Shown here piece after piece: positions 1-10,979 of a stretch of 34,250 nt of DNA. The notes under the pieces were generated by a model. The model saw only the letters and a program-made list of their open reading frames with translations. It was not told where the DNA came from and did no database searches. The DNA lies in contig JAYVPW010000036.1 in NCBI GenBank assembly GCA_043777315.1, positions 1 to 34,250 on the forward strand, given 5' to 3'. The stretch comes from CAIURC01 sp043777315 (GTDB lineage Bacteria > Verrucomicrobiota > Verrucomicrobiia > Chthoniobacterales > Chthoniobacteraceae). The number at the start of each line of letters is the position of its first letter. Within the stretch, counting starts at the first letter, position 1. The position numbers were made by a program, and so were the translations under genes.

Positions 1-89
1 CGCTGCGGGGTGCTCGGTGCCTTGGCGGCGTGGCGCAGCGCGCGTTCCTGTTGCGGATCGATGGTGAAACGAGCAATGGGTCTGGCCAT
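1..89 (-). CDS. IS630-like transposase, N-terminal fragment running off the window edge
   Basis: An open frame starts at the ATG at 87-89 and continues past the left edge. The visible peptide begins MARPIARFTIDPQQERALRH and goes on with AAKAPSTPQR. An N-terminus of the form MARPI, then a short hydrophobic strand, then a helix and a TPQ/TAQ turn is typical of IS630-family transposases, where it opens a helix-turn-helix DNA-binding domain. Only about 30 residues are visible, so the family call is tentative. An AAGG stands about 9 bases upstream of the ATG as a possible ribosome binding site. The fragment points the same way as the IS5 remnant beside it, and the spacer at 90-146 has no recognisable gene and may hold the end of this element. 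It could instead be another small HTH protein. Confidence 0.4.
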   Translation of the reverse strand, partial: MARPIARFTIDPQQERALRHAAKAPSTPQ

Positions 90-146
90 GCGCTCGCCTT
101 GGCAGCGTCAGAGTGTTATGTCACGACATATCGTGAACGTGACACT

Positions 147-549
147 AGGATTGCGCTCCTTGCGCGCATTCTTGGTTGAGGAGGGCGCCGCGATGATCGT
201 CGCATCGACCATGGTGCCTTCCCTCATAAGCAACTCGCGCGCGTTCAACAATCCACTGACTTCGGCAAAAATCGCCCGGGTCAACCAGCGCATATACCAC
301 TACTGGAGAAAGCAAATGCGCAGCATTCGCTCAATGTCGACCAGCGGCCGGCCCCGCGCACCCTTAGGATAGTGCGGTTCGATCACCGCACACAGCCCGC
401 GCCCACGGCATCACCTTTTCCATTTTTGCCGCCCTCCGGCGGCACGCTGCTCTGCGAGCCAGTCTATCTCGCTACGCTCAGTTCCCTGAGGAAGCGCTCC
501 CGTCGGTTCACTTCTTCTTCCCAGCATATTCTGACTGTGCGAAACTCAT
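147..549 (-). pseudogene. Decayed IS5-family transposase (N-terminal half only)
   Basis: Read from an ATG at 547-549, the pieces in order are MSFAQSEYAGKKK, then VNRRERFLREL after a 1-base shift, then a 55-bp insertion (424-478), then MEKVMPWAR, then after another 1-base shift LCAVIEPHYPKGARGRP and ERMLRICFLQ followed by an in-frame stop. The frame then jumps by an internal deletion to LTRAIFAEV and on to GTMVDATIIAAPSSTKN. These match the well-conserved N-terminal half of IS5-family (IS1481-like) transposases, including the first Asp of the DDE triad in VDATIIAAPSSTK. Homology ends at about 147 and the rest of the catalytic domain is absent. Two frameshifts, a stop, an insertion and a deletion make it certainly inactive. 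Terminal inverted repeats could not be identified. Confidence 0.85.
424..478. repeat. Small REP-like palindromic insertion inside the IS5 remnant
   Basis: This 55-bp stretch separates two transposase pieces that are adjacent in intact IS5 proteins (RRERFLREL and MEKVMPW). It contains a perfect hairpin, TGCCGCC at 427-433 and GGCGGCA at 438-444 with a CTCC loop, and a second weak stem GCGAG/CTCGC. The size and structure suggest a REP-like element, but no second copy is visible in the window, so the family is unknown. Confidence 0.45.
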
Positions 550-636
550 CTACTTTTCCATGCACGCACCGCTAACAAGCGCATCCTCGCTTGACTCGCT
601 CTTTTGCGAACTCGGGCGTGATAAAACAGTGGTTTC

Positions 637-3570
637 TTAGTTGATGTAGGCGGTTTCGTTCGAAAGCAAAAGCGCATGAGCCATTGTTTCCCAAGGAGTT
701 AATGGTTTACGCTCAATAAACTCACCTTCGTTTCGAATCGCACTACGCCCGTCGTTGCTCGCCATCCCTGCACGTTTCGAACGTTCAGCTACTTTCTTGG
801 ACGCCTTTTCAATCATTTCCTTCGCAGATGCGAGAACTTGGGGTTGATCCTTCACTTCTTTACCCACAAAATCCAAGGCCCATTGGATCTCATCCTGCTG
901 AGGTTGCCGTTGCAACATGATCCGATAAATGTTGAAAACGCGATTGAGATTGTCGCGAGAATTTACAACTTCGGGACGAGCCAAGACGCTCCGCGCAACA
1001 TCGATAGACATCGGACTATTCATCAAAAACAGCGCCTGCTGCGGAACGATCGTCGTCGTGCGTTTTGAGTTGGGTGCCTCAGGGTTACTAAAGTCAAAAT
1101 GCGACATCAACTCCGGCAGGTTGCCGCGATCGATATAACCATACACACTTCGACGATTACTGTAGGGCTCATCGGTCAGGTTCACTGGTTGCCCCCCGAG
1201 AGCGCGGTCCAACTTCCCAGTGAATACGAGCAATGAGTCGCGCATCGCTTCGAAGTCCAATCGCCGCACGTTCGCCCGCCACAAAAGACGATTATCAGGA
1301 TCAATTTGCTCGTGTGCCGGAATAGTGTGGCTGCTGATCTGATAAACCTTGGAAAGCATAATCAGCTTGTGCAGTTTTTTCAGCGACCAAGCTTGATCCA
1401 TCAAATAAGCGCTGAGATAATCGACCAATTCAGGATGAGACGGACGCTCCGCCATCGTGCCAAGGTCATCGGGAGTCCGAACAAAACCTTCCCCGAAATG
1501 GTGTAGCCAAACGCGGTTGACGATGACCCGAGCGGTCAAGGGGTTCGCCTTGCTAGCGATGCACTGGGCCAGTTCAAGACGCCCGCTCCCAATCTTGAAC
1601 GGTTTCGGATTGCCTCCAGACAGCACCTCCAAAAAGCGTCGCGGGACAATGTCGCCGCGTACTCCAGCCTGCCCTCGAATGAATACTGCCGTGTCGGTCG
1701 GAGTTTTGGAGTCAGCAACGACCATAGCTCTTGCATCGGAACCCGCATTCGTCAATTTCAGCTCGTTCATTTGCGCGAACACACCGTTGCCGACGTTGCG
1801 AATACCCTGAGGCCATCCGTCTATTTCTTTGCGCAACTGGTCGGAGTTAAGATAGTTGGCGGGTGACACATGAAGCGGAAGACTCGCCAACTCTGCTACT
1901 CCGGGTTCGACACCGGTCAACGTCGCATCGAGACCCTTAACTGCACTGCTCAGTTTCACAAACTGCCGCGCCTTGGCATCAACGCCGGCAAACATCTTCT
2001 CGTAACCCTCAGCCAAATCCTCGAAACTGTAGGGTTTGCTACCCTTAAATGCGGCGGCTACAAATGGATTGAGTTTCGTATTTTTTGGAGAAACGACTTT
2101 ATCCCATTTACCCTCTCGAAAGGCACGCAATGGCGCGAAAATCGGATCGTTTCGGCCGATAGCACCTCCAATGGCTTGTGTGACATCATTGTCGAGTTTT
2201 TCGTCGCTCTTGACCTTAATGGCTTGGAGTTGTTCCGCCTCAGTTGCTCCACTTCGCGTCAAATACCAAGACCGAATGTAACCGGATGCCTTCTGTCGAA
2301 ATAAAGCATTCTTTTCTTCTGTAATCCGGTAGTAGATATCCCGATTTTTCTGCTCTAACGCAAACATTTTCGCCTGAAACGCGATAGCGATTTCGGACTT
2401 AGCGTAAGAAATCACGGGCTTGTCTTTAGGCTCTTCGATGCTGTTGAAGATGCCGTGCATCGCGTAGTAATCTTTGGTCGGGATTGGATCAAACTTGTGA
2501 TCGTGACAACGGGCGCAGGCGACAGTCATTCCTAGGAACCCTTTGCTCACCGTGTCAATCCGATCATTGATGACGTCATTTGCGTTGCCGGTCCGGTCAC
2601 CGACCGTGATGAAACCAAGCGCGGCTAGATCACGCGGATCTTTAAGATCGGGAAGCTTATCCGCAGCAAGCTGCTCAAGAACAAATCGATCATACGGCTT
2701 ATCCTCATTGAAGCTGCGAATGACGTAATCTCGATAGGTCCAAGCATACGGGAAACGGTAGTCAGCAGTCATCTGGCCACGATCACCGCTCGTATCGGCG
2801 TAGCGTGCACTGTCCAACCAAAAGCGGCCCCAACGTTCACCGTAATGGGGCGACGCCAATAGCCGATCTACTACCTTGGAAAATGCCGCCGGCGTCTCAT
2901 CCGCGACAAATGCCTCGATTTCCTGCGGGGAAGGCGGCAGTCCAAGCAGATCATAAGTGGCCCGGCGGAGCAGCGTTTCTTTGTCCCCTTTTTGCCCCGT
3001 CGTCAGTAGGCCGGGGGAGGGAACCATCCCCTTCGCTTCGATTTTCTCGAGAATGAAGGCGTCCACCGGTGTCACACACCACGCGCGGTTTTTCACGGCG
3101 GGAATGGGCGACCTCTTAACCGGTTGATACGCCCAATGTGCGCGAGCTTCAGCGCTTAGACCGGTGAGTTTACCCTTCGCCTTGCCTTCTCTCGGATCCG
3201 GCGCTCCCATCTTGATCCACGCGATGAGGTCTGCGATCTGCCCATCTGCGAGTTTTTTCGCGTCCTTCTTGGGTGGCATCTGCAGGTCCTTATCCTCATA
3301 CGTCACTGCGGTGATTAGCAGACTTTTCGCCGGATTGCCTGGCGTGACCGCCGGTCCGCCTTCGCCACCTTTCAAAGTCGCGTCGCGGGAGTCGAGCGTC
3401 AGCCCACCCTTGGATTTGCCCGATTCAACGCTGTGGCACTTGTAGCAGTTCTCGGCGAGAATGGGGCGAATTTTTTTTTCGAAAAACTCGAGTTGCTCTT
3501 TGGGCAGGTCTGCTGCCTGAACTGACGCGACGAGCGTCATTCCGCTAAGAATTGGAAGGAACTTGCGCAT
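637..3570 (-). CDS. Secreted planctomycete-type cytochrome C, DUF1549 and DUF1553 protein
   Basis: The product is a 977-residue exported protein of the PSCyt1/PSD1 type that is expanded in PVC bacteria, usually beside a DUF1501 protein and thought to act in breakdown of polysaccharides or other organics; the exact reaction is unknown. From the ATG at 3568-3570 it has a signal peptide (MRKFLPILSGMTLVASVQA). The frame is open 19 codons further upstream, but that would bury the signal peptide, so the inner start was chosen. A haem-binding CYKCH lies at residues 42-46 (PSCyt1), followed by DUF1549 at roughly 145-355 with a second CARCH motif near 350, and by DUF1553 at roughly 670-930 (motif NPLTARVIVNRVW). 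No clear Shine-Dalgarno is seen. GC content is visibly lower than in the genes to the right. It lies downstream of the DUF1501 gene with a 104-bp gap, so the two probably share a transcript. Confidence 0.9.
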   Translation of the reverse strand: MRKFLPILSGMTLVASVQAADLPKEQLEFFEKKIRPILAENCYKCHSVESGKSKGGLTLDSRDATLKGGEGGPAVTPGNPAKSLLITAVTYEDKDLQMPPKKDAKKLADGQIADLIAWIKMGAPDPREGKAKGKLTGLSAEARAHWAYQPVKRSPIPAVKNRAWCVTPVDAFILEKIEAKGMVPSPGLLTTGQKGDKETLLRRATYDLLGLPPSPQEIEAFVADETPAAFSKVVDRLLASPHYGERWGRFWLDSARYADTSGDRGQMTADYRFPYAWTYRDYVIRSFNEDKPYDRFVLEQLAADKLPDLKDPRDLAALGFITVGDRTGNANDVINDRIDTVSKGFLGMTVACARCHDHKFDPIPTKDYYAMHGIFNSIEEPKDKPVISYAKSEIAIAFQAKMFALEQKNRDIYYRITEEKNALFRQKASGYIRSWYLTRSGATEAEQLQAIKVKSDEKLDNDVTQAIGGAIGRNDPIFAPLRAFREGKWDKVVSPKNTKLNPFVAAAFKGSKPYSFEDLAEGYEKMFAGVDAKARQFVKLSSAVKGLDATLTGVEPGVAELASLPLHVSPANYLNSDQLRKEIDGWPQGIRNVGNGVFAQMNELKLTNAGSDARAMVVADSKTPTDTAVFIRGQAGVRGDIVPRRFLEVLSGGNPKPFKIGSGRLELAQCIASKANPLTARVIVNRVWLHHFGEGFVRTPDDLGTMAERPSHPELVDYLSAYLMDQAWSLKKLHKLIMLSKVYQISSHTIPAHEQIDPDNRLLWRANVRRLDFEAMRDSLLVFTGKLDRALGGQPVNLTDEPYSNRRSVYGYIDRGNLPELMSHFDFSNPEAPNSKRTTTIVPQQALFLMNSPMSIDVARSVLARPEVVNSRDNLNRVFNIYRIMLQRQPQQDEIQWALDFVGKEVKDQPQVLASAKEMIEKASKKVAERSKRAGMASNDGRSAIRNEGEFIERKPLTPWETMAHALLLSNETAYIN

Positions 3571-3674
3571 GGTATTAGGGCAGTAAAAGGTGAAGGCCAC
3601 ACCGCTCTCGCGCAGCGAATTCGACAACGACTTTGCATTCCGTTGGAAGCGCGCCGCGCGAGATGCGGCTTAGG

Positions 3675-5102
3675 CTAGGCGATGATATCTTTGACGACGC
3701 TTCCAAAGTTGTCGGTGAAGCGGAAATCGCGACCGTTGTAGCGATAGGTCAATTTCTCGTGATCGAAGCCGAGCAGCGCGAGGATGGTCGCATGAAGATC
3801 GTGAATGTGGACCTTGTTCTCTGCAGCACGGGCACCGAATTCGTCGGTCGAACCGTAGGTAGTGCCACCTTTGATTCCGCCCCCTGCCATCCATGCAACC
3901 ATCGCGCGGCCATTGTGATCGCGTCCCGCGGAGGCATTGCCGTTGCGATCGCGCGTGACGGTGCGGCCAAATTCTCCACCCCAAATAATGAGAGTGCTAT
4001 CGAGCATCCCGCGTTGCTTGAGATCCTTAATGAGAGCCGCAGCAGGTGTGTCGATTTCACCGGCGCGACCGCGCAGGGCGACTTCGAGATTGCCGTGATG
4101 ATCCCATCCGCCTGCGTCCACCTGCACGAAGCGGACACCACGCTCCACCAAGCGACGAGCGACGAGCAGCTTGGCGCCGGTCTGGCTTTTTCCGTAGAGG
4201 TCACGAATCTCCTGTGGCTCCTTGGTGATGTCAAAGGCGTCAGTCGCCTCAGTCTGCATTTTGAACGCCATTTCAAACGACTCGATGCGGGCCTCGAGTT
4301 GCGCGTCTTTCTGCAACGCAGCGGCGTGCTTCTGGTTGAGCTTCCGGACGTAATCCAATTCGCGCCGCTGGCGTTCCATGGGCGTAAACTGGTTCCGGAT
4401 GTTCATGATCACGTCGTCCAAATCCATGTTGGTCGAGTAATTGACATTACAACCCTGATACATCCCCGGCAGGAACGACGACTGACGCCAGTCGGGCGCG
4501 CCACCCATCGTTATGAACCCTGGCATATTCTGATTCTCCGTGCCCAGCCCGTAAACCACCCACGAGCCCATCGAGGGCTTGGGAAGCTGGAGCGAACCGG
4601 TATTCATGAAACGCTGCGCAACCTCGTGCGCCGGAATATCCGTCCAAAGGGAGCGGATGATGGCCATATCATCGATATGCTCGCCGAGTTTTGGAAAAAC
4701 CTCGCTGACCTCGACGCCGGATTTGCCGGACGGGGTGAATTTAAAAGGTGAACCAAACGCGAGGCCATCGTGCCCGGGAATCGACTTGTCGTTGTATTTC
4801 ACCAACTCCGGCTTCGGATCCCAAGTATCGACCTGCGACGGGCCACCCGACGCGAAAATGTGGATGACCGACTTCGCCTTGACCTTGAAATGCGGCTGCT
4901 TCGGCAGGAGGGGAGACGCGGCACTCGGGGCGGCTTTGGCGTCGTACGGATTAATGCCGAAAACCGAAGCGAGACTCAGCGCTCCGAAACCCATCCCGCT
5001 ACGCACTAAAAATTCGCGCCGGGTGTGAATGATGTCGGCGATCGACGAAGTGTGTTCGCGCCGGAATTTTTCAGAGGTGAAGGGCGTTTGTTCTGGGGTC
5101 AT
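3675..5102 (-). CDS. DUF1501 (sulfatase-like) protein with Tat signal
   Basis: The 475-residue product belongs to the DUF1501 family, which has an alkaline-phosphatase/sulfatase-like fold and is abundant in Planctomycetes and Verrucomicrobia. An N-terminal twin-arginine signal is clear: TRREFL at residues 27-32, then a hydrophobic stretch to about residue 49. This predicts export in folded form, possibly with a metal. The family segments FASGGPSQVDTWDPKP, GGWDHHGNLE and IIWGGEFGRTV, and the late GRDHNGRAM, are all present and the length is normal, so the gene looks intact. It begins the pair with the cytochrome C/DUF1553 gene downstream. In many PVC genomes I recall the DUF1553 gene coming first; here the order is reversed. 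The substrate cannot be deduced. Confidence 0.9.
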   Translation of the reverse strand: MTPEQTPFTSEKFRREHTSSIADIIHTRREFLVRSGMGFGALSLASVFGINPYDAKAAPSAASPLLPKQPHFKVKAKSVIHIFASGGPSQVDTWDPKPELVKYNDKSIPGHDGLAFGSPFKFTPSGKSGVEVSEVFPKLGEHIDDMAIIRSLWTDIPAHEVAQRFMNTGSLQLPKPSMGSWVVYGLGTENQNMPGFITMGGAPDWRQSSFLPGMYQGCNVNYSTNMDLDDVIMNIRNQFTPMERQRRELDYVRKLNQKHAAALQKDAQLEARIESFEMAFKMQTEATDAFDITKEPQEIRDLYGKSQTGAKLLVARRLVERGVRFVQVDAGGWDHHGNLEVALRGRAGEIDTPAAALIKDLKQRGMLDSTLIIWGGEFGRTVTRDRNGNASAGRDHNGRAMVAWMAGGGIKGGTTYGSTDEFGARAAENKVHIHDLHATILALLGFDHEKLTYRYNGRDFRFTDNFGSVVKDIIA

Positions 5103-5258
5103 ATTTTTAGTGGGTTGCGGTTGACTGGGAGAAGGGAAGCGATTCGAGATTCCTTAGAAAAAAACTCGGGTCGGAATGTCCGATATCGTCAATAGCGCGC
5201 CGCTGATCGAATACGAGAGGAATTTTTGGCTCGGCGCAGGATGCAGAAGTGACTAAAC

Positions 5259-5732
5259 TCACGCCGCCGCCGACCTCTCTGCCTGAAACGAGCCGAGGAT
5301 GAAAAGTGCTGCCGCGACGCAGATGCAGGCGTCGGCAAGATTGAAGGCCGGGAACGGATCTGCACCAGGGATATGCAGATAAAAGAGGAGCAGATCCACG
5401 ACATGCCCGTGGGCTAGGCGATCCGTGACATTGCCCAAAATACCCGCCGTGAGCAGGCCGACCCCGCAACGGCTCACCGTATCCGGAAAAGCGCCCCGAA
5501 ACAACGCGACCGCCAAGCCGATCAACGCCGCCACCGAGAGGAACACGAACGGCAGATTGTTGTCCTTGAATAGGCCCCACGCCATCCCGGTGTTGTCCCA
5601 GTAGCACAAGTAGAAAAAGTTCGTGATGACCGTCCGCTGCTCGGTGCGAAAGTCGATGTGATTGATCGCCCACCATTTCGTGATCTGGTCGAGCGCATAA
5701 AATGGGAGCGCGAGGCCGAGGAGCAATTTCAT
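5259..5732 (-). CDS. lspA: Lipoprotein signal peptidase (prolipoprotein signal peptidase II)
   Basis: This 157-residue inner-membrane aspartyl protease removes the signal peptide of diacylglyceryl-modified prolipoproteins. The family motifs are present: DQITKWW at 15-21, NTGMAWGL at 47-54, GNVTDR at 100-105 with catalytic Asp104, and FNLAD at 130-134 with catalytic Asp134. Four hydrophobic segments fit the four-helix topology. The ATG at 5730-5732 was chosen because it starts the first helix directly and leaves a 22-base gap after ileS. A longer frame back to 5774 would add a polar, Pro/Gly-rich stretch overlapping ileS. The ileS-lspA order is the classic arrangement and implies co-transcription. 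Confidence 0.95.
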   Translation of the reverse strand: MKLLLGLALPFYALDQITKWWAINHIDFRTEQRTVITNFFYLCYWDNTGMAWGLFKDNNLPFVFLSVAALIGLAVALFRGAFPDTVSRCGVGLLTAGILGNVTDRLAHGHVVDLLLFYLHIPGADPFPAFNLADACICVAAALFILGSFQAERSAAA

Positions 5733-5754
5733 CGGAATACCGGACGAGCCCGGA

Positions 5755-8568
<2,814 letters not shown>

Positions 8569-8639
8569 CGGGCGAAAAGGGGCGCGAGCGTAGCACGCGA
8601 AGTCGGTCGGTCAATCGCACCGCGCCGCATGCGATTCCA

Positions 8640-8769
8640 GTCATCCTGAGCGAAGCGCAGCGGAGCCGAAGGACCTCTTACTTCTCCCCCGAGATGCGGG
8701 CGCAACATGGGGGAAAAGTAAGAGGTCCTTCGACTGCGTTCCGCTGCGCTCCACTCCGCTCAGGATGAC
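8640..8769. repeat. Dispersed long palindrome, copy 1 (GTCATCCTGAG family)
   Basis: This 130-bp element starts GTCATCCTGAGCGAAGCG and ends CGCTCAGGATGAC. The arms pair over most of their length, including AGGACCTCTTACTT against AAGTAAGAGGTCCT, around a short centre at about 8690-8712. Related copies lie at 20204-20462, 21463-21581 and from 34186 to the window end. It fills most of the gap between the esterase terminator and ileS. Elements with such arms are common between genes in several high-GC phyla; no protein is encoded. Confidence 0.9.
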
Positions 8770-8803
8770 AAGGCTTTTTGTCATCGTCCGCGTACTCTGG
8801 ACG

Positions 8804-8834
8804 CAAAAAAAGGGCGGTCGCGAACGACCGCTCT
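8804..8834 (-). terminator. Rho-independent terminator of the SGNH esterase gene
   Basis: Read on the minus strand, a GC-rich stem AGAGCGGTCG/CGACCGCCCT (one mismatch) with a 4-base loop is followed by a run of seven T. It lies 29 bases past the stop codon of the esterase and before the start region of ileS, so it insulates the two. Confidence 0.8.
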
Positions 8835-8862
8835 TTCAAAAACGTCAAACCGCCGGCGCGCC

Positions 8863-9651
8863 TTATTTCATCAGCTCTTTCAGCTTCGGCCCAATCGCAT
8901 CCGCCCAGATTTGATACCCCTTCGCGCCGGGGTGCAGCAGGTCGGGCATGACCTCTTTTGTCAGCGTCCCGTCGGCCTCGAGGAATTTGTCACCGATGTC
9001 CATGAAGAAGACGTGTTTGCCGTCCGCGAGCTTCGCGATGACGTCGTTCACAGCCTGGTTTTTCACACGCGGCACACTCTCCGTTTTTTCACTGCGCGGG
9101 AAAATCGCGAGCAGCAAAATCTTCGTCTCGGGCAGCTTTTTGCGGATCGTCTCGACGATCTTTGTGACGCCTTTCGCGGTCGCCTCCGGCGCGTCGCCGC
9201 CGACGTTGTTCGTGCCGATCATCAGCACGGTCGCCTTCGGTTTGATCCCGTCGAGTTCGCCGTTCTCGATGCGCCAGAGGACGTGCTGCGTGCGGTCGCC
9301 GCCGATGCCGAAATTCGCCGGATGATACGCGCCGAATTCTTTGTCCCAGATCACTTTTTGCCCGCCCCATCCGGCGGTGATCGAGTCGCCCAAAAAGAGC
9401 AGATCGGTTTTTCCTTCCTTCGCGATCTTCACGAAACTCTCGTGTCCCTGCATGAAGCCCGCCTGCGGTTGACCGGTGTTGTTGTCGAGCTTCGGCGCGG
9501 CGACATCCGCCGGCTGCGGCGGGAGCTTGATCGGGGTGGCGGCGGGGGCCGCAGGAGTGGCGGTGGCAGGCGCGGCGGGTTTGTCGTCGGCGCGCAACGG
9601 AGCCAGTGCGCAGAGCGCGAGGAGGGGGAGGAAACGATGGAGTTTTTTCAC
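8863..9651 (-). CDS. Secreted SGNH/GDSL-type esterase
   Basis: The 262-residue product is an exported SGNH-fold hydrolase resembling the platelet-activating-factor acetylhydrolase group and carbohydrate acetylesterases. A signal peptide spans residues 1-21 and is followed by an Ala/Pro-rich linker to about residue 50. The catalytic blocks are clear: FLGDSITAGW with Ser90, the FGIGGDRTQ block with its oxyanion Gly, GTNN at 146-149, and DLLHPGAKGY with Asp237 and His240. The start codon is GTG (9649-9651), the only sensible start before the signal peptide; no strong Shine-Dalgarno is visible. The acyltransferase gene ends 69 bases upstream, so both may share a transcript. Deacetylation of a sugar polymer is a plausible role but is inference. 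Confidence 0.9.
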   Translation of the reverse strand: MKKLHRFLPLLALCALAPLRADDKPAAPATATPAAPAATPIKLPPQPADVAAPKLDNNTGQPQAGFMQGHESFVKIAKEGKTDLLFLGDSITAGWGGQKVIWDKEFGAYHPANFGIGGDRTQHVLWRIENGELDGIKPKATVLMIGTNNVGGDAPEATAKGVTKIVETIRKKLPETKILLLAIFPRSEKTESVPRVKNQAVNDVIAKLADGKHVFFMDIGDKFLEADGTLTKEVMPDLLHPGAKGYQIWADAIGPKLKELMK

Positions 9652-9720
9652 GGGAAGGGCGGCGATGCTAGTGCTCGCGATTTCACTCGAAAGCGCGAAC
9701 TTCCAGAAAATCGCAGGCCA

Positions 9721-10836
9721 CTACCAAGCCGGATTGATGGGCGTTTGCGCCGGCTTTTTCCCGAGCGTTTTCGCCCATTTCAAAACCGGCTCCTCGATCC
9801 AGCGCCAGCTCACCATTCCCGCCGCGACCGCGAGGAGAAACGACGCCGCGATGAACGCCGGAAGTCCGAAACGCGGCAGCCCCGCGAAGACGAGGCACTG
9901 CTGCATCGGGAACGAATAAATGTAGATTCCAAACGAGAAATCACCGTGCCGCTCGAGCTTCGCGAACGGCAGTCGATACGCGAGAAAGAGGACGAGGTAG
10001 GGCAGTGTGAAGGGCCAGACGAACTCGAAACTTCGCCAATGAAACGACGCTACGAGGATCGCGAGAGCGGCGGCGAAAATCCACGCATTCCACCGCAGCC
10101 ACTCGCGAAAAAGAAAGCAGACCATTCCCGAAAGAAAGGCGACGTAGAGCGAGCGAAAGAGCGAATTGGTGAAGCTGAAAATGCCACCCCATTCCAAAAA
10201 ATGGCCGACGCCGATGAGCGACATTTTATCGACCAGCCCGCGGACGTGCAGCCCGTAGATGCCCGCAAATAGAAGCACCGCAAACCACCGCCGCCGCAGC
10301 AGCCGGGTGAGCGCGAGCAGCGCGAGGCCGAGGTAGCACATGACTTCGGGACCGAGCGACCACATCGCGCCGTTCACCGCCGCGCCCGCGGGCTGATGCG
10401 CGAAAACGTCGCCAATGAAATACTGCCGGAGATGAAACCCGGCGTTGCGCGCGAGGAATGAAAGCGGGGAATTCGGACCGGCAGAGAGGCGTGCCCAGTA
10501 GCTCATTTCGCCGGGATGCAAAAATCCGATGATCACCGGCGCGAGCACGAGTGCGACGAGCATTTGCGCCGTCCAATAGCCCGGCAAAATCCGCGCGCAA
10601 CGATTCAGTCCGAAGCGCCACAACGAGGGCTGCCGCACCGCCGAGGCGGTGATCAAAAACCCGCTCACGATGAAAAAGCAGAGGACTGCGACGAAGCCGA
10701 GTTGCGCCTGCCCGCCGGTCACGCGCATCAGCGGATCGACTCCAAATCCGCCGATCGGAAAGCAGTGCGAAAAGACGACCGTCAGCGAAAAAACGAGCCG
10801 CAAAAACGTGAAGCTGTTCTCGCGGTCACCGGCCAT
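9721..10836 (-). CDS. Acyltransferase 3 family integral membrane protein
   Basis: The 371-residue product has about ten hydrophobic segments and the hallmarks of the acyltransferase-3 (OafA/YrhL-like) family: an N-terminal FLRL, a histidine in VVFSHCFP, then FFIVSGFLIT and an RCARILPGYW segment. Such enzymes O-acylate cell-surface polysaccharides or other exported molecules using a cytoplasmic acyl donor. The ATG at 10834-10836 (MAGDRENSFTFLRL) was preferred over an in-frame GTG at 10867-10869 that lies within a repeat. It lies directly upstream of the secreted SGNH esterase, a pairing that could mean addition and removal of the same acyl group; that link is inference. Confidence 0.88.
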   Translation of the reverse strand: MAGDRENSFTFLRLVFSLTVVFSHCFPIGGFGVDPLMRVTGGQAQLGFVAVLCFFIVSGFLITASAVRQPSLWRFGLNRCARILPGYWTAQMLVALVLAPVIIGFLHPGEMSYWARLSAGPNSPLSFLARNAGFHLRQYFIGDVFAHQPAGAAVNGAMWSLGPEVMCYLGLALLALTRLLRRRWFAVLLFAGIYGLHVRGLVDKMSLIGVGHFLEWGGIFSFTNSLFRSLYVAFLSGMVCFLFREWLRWNAWIFAAALAILVASFHWRSFEFVWPFTLPYLVLFLAYRLPFAKLERHGDFSFGIYIYSFPMQQCLVFAGLPRFGLPAFIAASFLLAVAAGMVSWRWIEEPVLKWAKTLGKKPAQTPINPAW

Positions 10837-10863
10837 CCTTGCGCTGGCCACGGACGGATTTTC

Positions 10864-10975
10864 AGCCACGGAATTTCACGGAAAGGACACGGAAGAAAAC
10901 CAGCATTTCAAATCCCCTTTCCGTGCCCTTCCGTGTGATTCCGTGTGATTCCGTGTGATTCCGTGGCTTGAAAAA
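10864..10975. repeat. Palindrome built of 10-bp tandem units (CCGTGTGATT)
   Basis: The right arm has five decamers in register from 10921: CCGTGCCCTT, three exact CCGTGTGATT copies (10931-10960) and CCGTGGCTTG. The left arm at 10864-10895 is the approximate inverted counterpart (CCACGGAATTTCACGGAAAG and onward). The element fills the gap between the aminotransferase stop and the acyltransferase start and overlaps the possible alternative GTG start of the latter. No T-tract makes it a terminator. Confidence 0.85.
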
Positions 10976-10979
10976 CAGT

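Noticed and set aside
3633..4751. A 372-codon open frame on the plus strand
   Set aside because: Antisense to the DUF1501 gene, whose motifs and Tat signal are clear; no homology recognised.
5103..5258. Gene or RNA in the spacer between DUF1501 and lspA
   Set aside because: The open frame on the minus strand here continues from a shadow of lspA; no structure, motif or ribosome binding site is seen.
10864..10975. Terminator between the aminotransferase and acyltransferase genes
   Set aside because: The inverted arms are built of decamers and there is no T-tract after a compact stem; a repeat element explains it better.
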